DNA of 49,306 nt from Beroe ovata (lineage: Eukaryota; Ctenophora; Nuda; Beroida; Beroidae). The stretch lies in assembly GCA_946803715.1 (NCBI GenBank), contig CAMPET010000214.1, forward strand, positions 77,252-126,557. Reading direction: 5' to 3'. This document shows positions 19,507 to 31,408 of this stretch, one piece after another (position 1 is the stretch's first letter; the number at the start of each line of letters is the position of its first letter). Under the pieces are notes generated by a model, which was not told where the DNA came from, searched no databases, and worked only from the letters and a program-made list of their open reading frames with translations. The translations under genes were made by a program, and so were the position numbers.

Positions 19507-20285
19507 CTAATCGTCATCGGTTCGTAGAGTGATGGAGAAATACAGCATGAAGTAAACTGAGGCTAGAATAGCTGCACCGCATCCCAAAATCAGAATGATA
19601 TCCTGAAATATTTGTTCGATAATAATTTTCATGCCCTTCAATGTATGTTAGCAGAACTGGTCCAAATAAAGGCTGAATTCGGAAACATATTGAAAGACCT
19701 TGATTCCCAGGGCACTTTTCTTGGCAATGGCCTTGTCTTTGCTGGAGATTGTGTCTCTTTTACTCTGACCCGTGAATTCTTTCTTACCTGATTCAAGTTA
19801 TTGATGGGATACCGAAATTACTACTGTATGACTATGGTGGATCAGGAGGGGCACACGGAAAAATAGAATTTGACCCTTCTGATCCATACACGTGGATCAT
19901 AGAGTTCACCTTAAGTGACCCTTCTGGTCCACGTTGCGCTTCCCTGATGTCAAATTGGATTTGAGTGACCGTCCTGATCCACGTAAGGTGGATCAGGAGG
20001 GTCACTGAATTTCGACTTGACCCCAGGGAAGCGCACGTGGATCAAAAGGGTCAAATTATATTTTTCAGAGAAAAAATTCTGTGTGACCCTCCTGATCCAC
20101 CATAGTCTGACAGTGAGAGGAAACCCCATATGAATTAAAATGCTTGTACGGGTATGGCGTTCATCAACAAGTAGCACTGTCTATGGTGCCTTACCTAACC
20201 TTTTACGATAGACATCCACTGGTGCTTGATTTTTCTTCGGGGGTTTGTGGCTGAAACAGCCTTTAGAGGAGTCTTGACGGCCCAT
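19507..20285 (-). CDS. TRIQK: TRIQK, triple QXXK/R motif protein
   Basis: TRIQK is a small ER-associated single-pass membrane protein found in vertebrates and some invertebrates, function poorly known. Three minus-strand exons fit: 20195-20285, 19699-19787 and 19507-19602, giving 91 residues (human 86). The start MGRQDSS, the APVDVYRKRLGKKEF block, KAIAKKSALGIK and a C-terminal transmembrane helix (ILILGCGAAILASVYFMLYF) ending in acidic RTDDD correspond in order to the human protein (MGRKDAA, LPVDQYRKQIGK, AKKTAIGIK, TM, acidic tail). The donor of exon 2 (AAG|GTCTTT) is weak, but phase and homology support it. Exon 1 starts only 160 bp beyond the RPS8 stop, so the two same-strand genes are tightly packed. 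Confidence 0.87.
19831..20106. mobile_element. MITE-like inverted repeat in TRIQK intron 1
   Basis: Left end ACTATGGTGGATCAGGAGGG is matched by its exact reverse complement at the right end (CCCTCCTGATCCACCATAGT). The similarity continues in both directions (outer CTGT..GACTATGG; inner TTGACCCTTYTGATCCA). Internal GTGGATCAG/CTGATCCAC words form further palindromes. It is 276 bp, non-coding, and inserted between TRIQK exons 1 and 2. No clear target duplication was identified. Confidence 0.75.
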
Positions 20286-20444
20286 TTATGCTAAAATAAT
20301 TGGGTCATTGTGATGAGATGAATAATATAGGCAAAATGACTAGAAATATTGACAATACACGGTAACGTTGGTTTATGGTTAGCCGGACACTAGACAGTGG
20401 ATGAATCAAACACGCAAGTCAATGAATAAAAACAAATATACAGC

Positions 20445-21059
20445 TTATTTGGACTTCTTCATTCTGATCTTCTTGAGGTAGAACTCGAGCTCCTTGCCCT
20501 CGAGGATGTAGCCGTCACAACGTCCAGATTGGCCCGGTCGGGAAGCAACACAAGCATACAGACGCCCAGTACTAAACTGGTCATCCAACAGAGCACCGAT
20601 CTTGGAGTCAGCTTTCCTGGCGTCGATCTTCTTTTGCACTGTGTTTGATTTGGAGACCTCTTCCTCAGCTTTGTCCTCAGTCTTCCTCTTCCGTCCGGCG
20701 GTGACACCGTAGTGTCCCTCATACCACTGTCGGAAAGGGGTGGAGTCCACCTGGATGATACAGTTCTTCACCAATGTCTTGGTTCGTACCAGCTCGTTGT
20801 TGGAAGCGTTGTACACAACATCAAGAATCCTTGTCTTCCGTGTCACACCCTCAGAGCCCCAAGCGAAGTTACCGGTCTCAAGACGCAGCGCTCTGAATTT
20901 TCTGTTCCCGCCCATTGTTCGGACAGGTCTAATTCTTTTAGCTCCCATCTTTGTGTTGGCTGCAGGTCGACCCAACTCGAACTTCCTCTTCTTGCGGACG
21001 ATTGGGCGCTTTCCGCCCGTCTTTCTTCGCTTGTGAACACTGTCTCTTGAGATACCCAT
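20445..21059 (-). CDS. RPS8: 40S ribosomal protein S8 (eS8), intronless
   Basis: A structural protein of the small ribosomal subunit. The 204-residue product starts [18 protein letters not shown] (start at 21059), followed by [33 protein letters not shown] and [14 protein letters not shown], all hallmarks of eS8 (human 208). It ends with [11 protein letters not shown]. The open frame extends upstream of this Met, but eS8 starts MGISRD(N/S) universally. Animal RPS8 genes usually have several introns, often hosting snoRNAs; none is present here, so no intronic snoRNA can be encoded. Confidence 0.97.
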   Translation of the reverse strand: MGISRDSVHKRRKTGGKRPIVRKKRKFELGRPAANTKMGAKRIRPVRTMGGNRKFRALRLETGNFAWGSEGVTRKTRILDVVYNASNNELVRTKTLVKNCIIQVDSTPFRQWYEGHYGVTAGRKRKTEDKAEEEVSKSNTVQKKIDARKADSKIGALLDDQFSTGRLYACVASRPGQSGRCDGYILEGKELEFYLKKIRMKKSK

Positions 21060-21520
21060 GCCTATGAGATGAAAAGTTATGGGTGACGATAAAAACGCGC
21101 GTGCGCGCGAGAAAAAGTTGATAGAATCGCTTATACTGATTTTGCGCAACACCAAAATGGCGCTGCGCGTTACGAGAAATACTCAAATTGTGGCAATGTC
21201 ACAAGTGCATGACTGGAATTCAATGAAATGAGTCAAGACTTGGGTTTATTCAAAATATATTACAAATAGAATTGGTCATAGTTCAACTTAAAGCAGCTTA
21301 AAAACTTAAAACAGTTCATTAATTCAAGATAATAACAATTCATTTATTTGAAAACTTAATTCTGAAATAAAATGATTTAAAACAACTACTTAAATAAAAA
21401 CAATAATTTCAAGAACTTAAATCTGAAAAATTTAAAAATGAAATATAACGACAATATTGACTCACATGTAAAATGGTTGATTGAAAGTCACGAGACGACA
21501 TGATGACGTCACGTTAGTAC
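21060..21520. other. RPS8 promoter and NUDT21 3' region
   Basis: GC-rich for 100 bp just upstream of RPS8 (alternating CGCG near 21100), then AT-rich with many AACTTAAA/ATTTAAAA words to the NUDT21 stop. No exon seen. Confidence 0.5.
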
Positions 21521-24959
<3,439 letters not shown>

Positions 24960-26121
24960 AGCTAGGGATGAATTGGACAAATATTAATCAAGTTAAGTAC
25001 CAATTTGAACATCATAAACAAACCACACACTCCCATGAAACCCAAATTGAGTTGAATTGAATTAAGTCATATTTTTTACAACACAAATATATAGTATAGA
25101 CTTTCTTCAGTTATGAAAGACATCACTTGGGTCGTTCTGAAGGTAATGCCCCAGGCACTCTTTGAGACTGTTTAGGGGGTTACCCACTAAAGATATTTAA
25201 GGTGTATTTTTAATCATATCAAGAAATAAAACAGTCAAACTTAAATTGCACTTCCAATATCGGTACATACTGTTTAAGTTATATGTCTTCAAATTGCAAA
25301 TTGGTGAGTTGCAGTGAGTGCCTAGCCCAGCAAACTACAAATGAATCAGAGATCATTGCTAAGTAGCATGCTACATTGCTTTCTCCAAAAGAATTTTCTT
25401 TTTTCCTTCCAATTAACCGTGTTAAGAAAAAGATCAGTAAATCGATTTTAAAGGTAACAATTTTATTGTTGATTCTGGTAAACTGACAGAAATAGAAATT
25501 TATCTGTGACATTAAAGTTTCTCCCCTGCCCCTGTACTGTCGCATTTCACTATTAAAAACACATTGCATTCCACTCTGTTTACACTTGTATTCCACTATG
25601 CAAACGGTACACATATTTGCATATCCTTTTGTATGTTGTTGCGAACGGAGATAAAAGACCAGTATATGATCCTATGATATTGACTCAGTTTGTAATTAGC
25701 AGTAACAAATAACTGCAACCCCACCATAACATATTCAATCTATCTATGCTTAATGCTTGTATTGCCATGATAAAATTTTTGAAATGAACTGTGGGTTTAG
25801 CATGGGACTGGAGTTCGATGTTCATGCTCTATTGAGGATAGTGTATAAGGAACAAATATGGCCCATGGATATTTGATATTGTTACACTAGTAAACCGTGA
25901 TAAAATGATAGTGGATATTTAACGACCACATTTGAAGCAATAGTAGAAGATGTGTAACAGGTGGTGAAGATTCACATACACCCAGGAATAAGGATATGTT
26001 TTCTTGTAGAGTTTTCCCTGAGTGCTCCTCGCCACCTTATCATCATCACAGGTTCATGAGCTGGAAAGTTAAACGGAAACATACTGATTATCTTCTGTTG
26101 AATCCCTATTGGACTCAGTGG
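24960..26121. other. AT-rich spacer upstream of NUDT21
   Basis: This covers the NUDT21 promoter side and the 3' side of the THAP gene. Open frames here have no recognisable similarity. No repeat was noted. Confidence 0.45.
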
Positions 26122-26847
26122 CTAAATAATCAGATGAGTTTGAGTGGCCAACACACCTGGATTATCAGTGTCGGACATGACCAAAGAAGGTCCTGATTGA
26201 GTCCACGAATTTGTTGACTGTGGAGTACATTGTACGCCTTTGCTGTTCCCTGAATCAGCTGATATCACGGCTGACAGGTATCTCTCAGAAGAGATGATCT
26301 GATCAGATTCCTGGCTTAAAATGTCTATTTTGAGATCATCATCTGTGATGCACTCATCATCATCTCCTTCTTCATATGGCAACACTTTACAAGAACCCAG
26401 CAATTCCTCGTTCTCAGCAATCAACTGATCTATATAGGCAGCATATCTTCTCGGTCTTTTTCTTAGAAGACATGGGGAACTAGAAATTTCCTTCAACAAA
26501 CTCTTTGAGTATATAATCATTTTGCCTGTGCTTCGATCAGTATTAGGAATAGCATCTTTCTTCAGACGAATCCACTTTCCCTTTGATGACTCAGAATCTA
26601 GTTGTGCAGCCAAAAAATCACTGGACACAAAATCCTCATCTGCAAAGTGGTCAGAACAAACATGTGTATTCTTGTTCACATCTCCTGGTTGTCGGCGAAT
26701 CCTAACTTTCCATTTTGCAAACAGATCTTTCTGTTTATTAGGATCTGGTATCTTGTAGAATCTCATGAATTTTCGTTTTGGCCATTTAGAAGTAAGATGT
26801 CTCTTTTTTCCACTATTATTACAATCACCTTCACCACAGTGTACCAT
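26122..26847 (-). CDS. THAP-type zinc finger protein
   Basis: The 241-residue single-exon product begins MVHCGEGDCN and carries an N-terminal THAP C2CH domain. Cys4 and Cys9 form the first pair; MRFYKIPDP and FAKWKVRI supply the conserved Pro and Trp; THVCSDHFADEDF supplies Cys64, His67 and the HF motif. THAP domains bind DNA and are found both in cellular regulators and in P-element-type transposases. After the domain the sequence is Lys-rich, then acidic (EGDDDECITDDD), with no recognisable transposase RNase H region. It may therefore be a domesticated or truncated transposon-derived gene, or a cellular THAP gene with further exons. The stop is at 26122 and the 3' structure is unconfirmed. 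Confidence 0.8.
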   Translation of the reverse strand: MVHCGEGDCNNSGKKRHLTSKWPKRKFMRFYKIPDPNKQKDLFAKWKVRIRRQPGDVNKNTHVCSDHFADEDFVSSDFLAAQLDSESSKGKWIRLKKDAIPNTDRSTGKMIIYSKSLLKEISSSPCLLRKRPRRYAAYIDQLIAENEELLGSCKVLPYEEGDDDECITDDDLKIDILSQESDQIISSERYLSAVISADSGNSKGVQCTPQSTNSWTQSGPSLVMSDTDNPGVLATQTHLII

Positions 26848-27285
26848 TATCTGTAGTATCTGATTTACCTAGAATAAATCCGGGTGAATGTTGAGAGTAG
26901 AATGCAAGGAATTGATCAATGGTGGACAATGAACAATTTACCAGATTTGGCAGTCGCCTGTCAGCATAGACTATAGTTAGTAGTTGCATAATGTGAGTTT
27001 CAATGATTTAGGTATATTTCGGAATTATGAGTTTCATTGAAGTAGAACAGGATTTAGATTTACTATCTACTTATTATCTATTGCTCTGCTCTGGTTAGAA
27101 GTCGGAGAACAAACTCACATGATTTCAATGCTCAAGTGGAGTCAATAGTTGTATGAGGATTTATCAGATGATGTATGAATGAATAGAATCGGATATTTAA
27201 CTTGTCTGATTTTCATGCACTTGTCTGATTTTCATGCACTTTCTGTCAAATATCAAACAATAAACTACTGAATAAAAGTGAAGGG

Positions 27286-27570
27286 TTGTTGATGAATTTT
27301 GTTTTGACCAAGCCACCGGAATCCGAGCCTCTCCCTGGGTCTGAGTGTCTGCATCAGTCAGGGAAAAGTCCTAGTCCCAACTTCTGGTCCTCCACCAGTG
27401 GAGTTACTAATTTGTCGAATGAACTGGGAAATGCTACCTTGCAGCTCCTTATAAAACATGCCAATTGCATTCCTAAGTCATCTGACCCTGGGGGTTCATC
27501 CGGAACCGATGATTCGGTGCATAAACCCATACCTTATGACTACACATGGCCTGAGGTGCATGTCATGTGA
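27286..27570 (+). CDS. Uncharacterised 94-residue open frame
   Basis: A Ser/Pro/Gly-rich frame (KPPESEPLPGSECLHQSGKS at the start) ending PYDYTWPEVHVM. I do not recognise it. Its composition is more protein-like than the surrounding AT-rich frames, and a CAAG acceptor near 27312 would allow it to be a terminal exon. There are no partner exons I can support. Confidence 0.2.
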   Translation: MLMNFVLTKPPESEPLPGSECLHQSGKSPSPNFWSSTSGVTNLSNELGNATLQLLIKHANCIPKSSDPGGSSGTDDSVHKPIPYDYTWPEVHVM

Positions 27571-28139
27571 TATGAGGTGGATCACGTGACAGTCTCTTAA
27601 GATGCTTATCAGTGACAGGCCGACCATCTCCTAAGAATCCTCAGTATCAGTAACGGGAAGTGGAAGTGATATTTCTTCCAGATGCTCATTAGTGACAAGC
27701 CTACCATCGTCTAAATTCTAAGTGTGTGAGTAGAGATGACAGGTTGGTGTGTATCTTATTTTGGCGCTCTCACACCCTTCAGATGTGAGCACTGTGTATT
27801 GATCATGAAACCGGTGACTCACATATAATATATACCATTACAGAAATGTCTCTATCTTGCAAGCAAGTGGTGTTATACAGATCTTATGGTAGAGTTATGT
27901 CACTCAATCATCTTTATAATACTATTACCCATTGTTTATCAATGATAAATCAATACGCAATTGATGATGACTCATTATGGGTATGAGTAGTGAAAAAAGT
28001 TAGGGATGTGTATGTTGATTAGTCTTTCGTGGATGCGTTTTCAGAGGGCAGGCTTTCAGAGGGCACTTTACACGCTGGACCAACAAGAAAGTATAGCATC
28101 TACCCAAGAGAATTCGAATGTGACAAGTCAGGAATGAAA

Positions 28140-28520
28140 CAATTCACAATCCAAAACTATAATTATTCTGAAGGCTTACTAGCAGTGAGCCTTCAGTCCT
28201 GAATTATACTGAAGAAACGCTGAAGATTCAGTGATTAGTCTATATTCACTCAAGATCAGGACTTTGGGGATCCTTGGTCCTGACAAGCCATATTCGCCTG
28301 TGAGCCTTTAGTGGCCTATAGTGAACCTGATCATTCAGTGGACCTTCAATGAACCTTGGGTGAATTAGTGACCCTTCAATAAGCCTTCACTGAATCAATA
28401 AAGGTAAGTGAGCCTTTAGACCACCTTCAATAATTTTTCAGAGTACCTACAATGAACCTTCAGTGAATTAGCAGTCTTCAGCAGATCTAACCTTGACCTT
28501 CAGTGAGCCTTCTTTAGCAT
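28140..28520. repeat. Degenerate CCTTCAGTGAA minisatellite
   Basis: More than fifteen variants of CCTTCAGTGA, CCTTCAATGAACC and GAGCCTTTAG occur at irregular 12-25 bp spacing. The unit is strongly diverged, suggesting an old array. Confidence 0.7.
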
Positions 28521-28946
28521 CTGATTGAAGAGCAGAGAAGATACCGATTGCATCAACCAGAGATGTATCAAAGCATTGCGGGGGCAAACATGAGTAATCC
28601 TGACAGTCACTTCAATGCAGATAGTACTTTGAGATCTCTGATTGAGCCACAAACAGGAAAGAGGGAGAGAAAGGGGCAGAGATCCAGCTTTGTAGAGCAC
28701 ATTACAGCTACTCAACACTCACGTTCTCTAATCTCTATGCCATGCCCCAAAGGCAGATGTATCCAATTTATATTATGATTCATCAAGTGAAGAAATAAAG
28801 ATTGTCTAGCGATGCTAGACCACTGAGAATAAGTTTGCACCACGCACACATGAAACCAAATTCTTGACAGGGCCTATCATTGATTGACAAAATAAAGACA
28901 GTGAGACTGAAACCTTTGGAGAAGTAAATTATCACATAACTGGTTA

Positions 28947-29291
28947 TTGTCAAGAAATCAAGCAAAACGACGTTTAAGCTCATGCCATTATGCCAGAAAT
29001 GTTGCTTCATTCATTGAGTTCAAAGTACTGCTCACCGTGTTCAAGGCCTTGAATGGAATAGCACCCAACTATCTTGTAGAACTCATAAGCTACAATAATA
29101 TCAGCGGTAGTAGAATGCCTTCATTAAAGTCATATATTCCAAAGTCAAGAATGGGATCTAGATCATTCGTATGCAGTGCTCCTCGGCTTTGGAATAGACT
29201 ACCTATTCATGTGAAATCATGTTCATCATTAGAAACATTCAAAAGTTCACTGAAGACATACCTTTTCACGAGATCATACGGAAATCACTGA
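28947..29291 (+). pseudogene. LINE (non-LTR) reverse transcriptase, C-terminal fragment
   Basis: The frame encodes FKVLLTVFKALNGIAPNYLV, then KSRMGSRSFVCSAPRLWNRL and SLETFKSSLKTYLFTRS. These match in order the very C-terminal end of many LINE ORF2 proteins (the familiar FK.LL..FKALNG.AP.YL ... R.F...AP.LWN.LP ... SLE.FK..LKT.LF pattern). The reverse transcriptase core is absent upstream, so this is a 5'-truncated, dead copy in plus orientation. Its natural stop is at 29291 and the downstream 200 bp are probably the element's 3' UTR. Confidence 0.88.
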
Positions 29292-30071
29292 TCATGTTAT
29301 TCTTGTCACAAACAATGAACTAATGTCAGAAGCGTTTTAGGCTTTTGCCTTCTCTCAGTCAAATAACTTTCTCTTAACAAACGGGTACACGGTAAAGAAA
29401 TCGGTGACTACTTTTCACGTTTATAATTATCTCACACAGTTGTACATAGGAGCTAGATAATTCTTACTTTTAGCAACCTCGTTACTGTGTATAAACTACA
29501 ATATTTTATTTATTATTTTATCCTTCTTTCATTTGCTTGGTCACAAGTGATACTGGCTCATCAGCCTCATTATTCCCATTTATAAGTAGTAGGATTTAGT
29601 AATAGACAGATCCAATGTCTACAATAAAAAAGTCAGCGTTGCCAGGTAAGATCATCTGCCCATGCCTTTGATTCTCGCACTCGCCTTTATCGAACTCGAA
29701 TTAAAACTTAATTATAAACCGGAAATGATTCGGCTTTTGATGATTTGCAAAATTACTCCTTATTCTCGCCGGCGGAATAATTTTGATTGCGCGGCGCGGG
29801 GCCGCGCAATTGTCATTCCACCCTTGCTGCCAGGAATAAAATTTTGCCAGCTAGCAAATCATTGTAAGACTAAGATTTCACTCTGATTTGAGCTCAAATC
29901 ATCGATGCAGATGAGATGTTGCCGGATGACATCCGTACTATACCGTTTGCGGTCCACTCATGTTTCTTGCACGGGTAACATGACACTAACAGTTGTTTGC
30001 CAGTTGCCTGTCCACTGCCGACATAAGTGTCCTGGTTTCGCGCGCGCCGCTTACATGTTACACGAAACAAG

Positions 30072-30194
30072 TTGTCGATCGATGATAGACTCTGTCGAGA
30101 ATTTTGATGCGCGCGCGCAAACTTATTCTCAGACAGGCTGATGCAATGCAAGCCGCTTCGCGGCTTGCATCAGCGGTCTGGCATCGCCCGACAA
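30072..30194. mobile_element. MITE family A, copy 3, 8-bp target duplication GAAACAAG
   Basis: A 123-bp element from TTGTCGATCGATGATAGAC to GTCTGGCATCGCCCGACAA (imperfect 19-bp inverted termini, 15 of 19 matching), flanked by identical GAAACAAG at 30064-30071 and 30195-30202. The interior is alternating GC plus a GCAAGCCGCTTCGCGGCTTGC palindrome. It is non-coding and the best-preserved A copy in the window. Confidence 0.9.
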
Positions 30195-30208
30195 GAAACA
30201 AGCAGTGC

Positions 30209-30433
30209 TTGTCAGATTTTATCTGACCTCAGTTTCTCGCGCGCGCCTCCATCGAAGGCGCGCTCGCGCGAGAAACTTGTCAGATGTTACCTGACCTGTT
30301 CACTGTTTCTCGCGCGAGCGCGCCTTCATCGAAGGCCTGTTTCGGCCTTCGATGAAGGCGCTCGGGCCACGCGCGAGAAACTGAGGTCAGATAAAATCTG
30401 ACAACGAGAAACAGGTCAGGTAACATCTGACAA
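30209..30433. mobile_element. MITE family B, outer copy, 8-bp target duplication AGCAGTGC
   Basis: It begins TTGTCAGATTTTATCTGACC and ends GGTCAGGTAACATCTGACAA, flanked by AGCAGTGC at 30201-30208 and 30434-30441. Removing the inner copy (30277-30404) and one CGAGAAAC leaves an 89-bp hairpin-like element. The subterminal palindromes TCAGATNTTANCTGA and the GAAGGCGCG stem are characteristic. Confidence 0.9.
30277..30404. mobile_element. MITE family B, inner copy nested in family B, target duplication CGAGAAAC
   Basis: A 128-bp element from TTGTCAGATGTTACCTGACC to GGTCAGATAAAATCTGACAA, flanked by CGAGAAAC at 30269-30276 and 30405-30412. The interior is a strong stem (CTTCATCGAAGGCC / GGCCTTCGATGAAGG). 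It sits inside another member of its own family, so it is the younger insertion. Confidence 0.9.
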
Positions 30434-30531
30434 AGCAGTGCAGGGCCTAGCAAGCAGGCGCTCGCGCTGCTAAAACGAAACAGCAGGGCAGCTAGCCTGC
30501 TAGCGTAGCCAAGCAAACAGTTGTATGTCAA

Positions 30532-30604
30532 TTGTCAGATGTTACCTGACCTGTTTCTCGCGCGTGCGCCTTTATAACACCTGCGCCTTCATAACACCTG
30601 ACAA
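30532..30604. mobile_element. MITE family B, short copy
   Basis: It starts TTGTCAGATGTTACCTGACC and ends AACACCTGACAA. AAACAGTT occurs on both sides but about 10 bp outside the left terminus, so the target duplication is uncertain. The interior contains two CCTTNATAACACCTG words. Confidence 0.6.
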
Positions 30605-31408
30605 AGAAACAGTTACACTTAGCCTTACAGAGGTTAGACAAACTTATTCTCAAATCTCAGTGACAGATTAGGAAATAGGAAGGGAGTAATCCTACCATGC
30701 ACAACTACAATTGTCCAAAATGCAACTTGCGCTTGAGACTGTCACTGAGCTGAGTTCCTTTGTCTTGTACCTTTGTACTTGTAGTTGTACAAGTATTGAA
30801 CTTGAAAGATTACTCCCTGCCCTCGATGAACTTATTATAATATCAAAATCATGATTGTGGGGAAGCCGGGACAGGGGCCGGGTCACATTGTCATAACCCG
30901 TATCGGCGTATCAGTATCCATATGATCATGACATGATTGACATTGACATCAGTATCATCATCAAACCATAACTACTGCCACAAAAGTATAACAATAAGCA
31001 CAACTAAACCACTACCAGCGACGATTGAAACATCGTGGTGATGCAGTGGACACTTCTTAAAACAAAAAAGATACCTGAGTTAAACTTTAACTTCATCGGA
31101 TTCACTAAAATTCCAAATGCATTTTGAAGTTATCATGATAACGTTAAACACGTTTGGTCGCATTAATAACGTCACTTCTATTCATTTTCGTAGTTAATCT
31201 CAACCTGAACCTCTGCTATCAGTATCACTTCATCAGTATGGTCAGGTCATTGGTCAACCATCTCCGCGTTCTATTTTTACGTCTACTTCTACTAGAAGTT
31301 CTAGCAGTAGCAGTAGCACGAAGCAGAAGCCTGTATCATGTCCAATTCCTCGATAAGGAATGTGATTGTACGTGCTTTTCTGCACCCCGTTAACGGTCAT
31401 GCGTCATT

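Larger units (their letters stand above)
26848..28946. other. Gene-poor stretch with degenerate repeats
   Basis: Apart from one uncharacterised open frame (27286-27570) and a degenerate repeat (28140-28520), this stretch is AT-rich with small direct repeats, for example two adjacent copies of CTTGTCTGATTTTCATGCA near 27201-27240. No known gene was recognised. Confidence 0.45.
29295..31408. other. Transposon-rich intergenic island
   Basis: LINE 3' sequence is followed by a GC-rich inverted segment around 29790-29810 (GCGCGGCGCGGGGCCGCGC), then serial MITE insertions (30072-30604), then AT-rich DNA up to the RasGEF 3' end. No cellular gene seen. Confidence 0.55.

Noticed and set aside
29640-29880. 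Possible fourth MITE family around the GC-rich palindrome near 29800 (with related words near 5.05 and 18.62 kb)
   Set aside because: Shared short words (CAATTG..GCGGCGC) are visible, but I could not define matching termini or target duplications, so boundaries would be invented.
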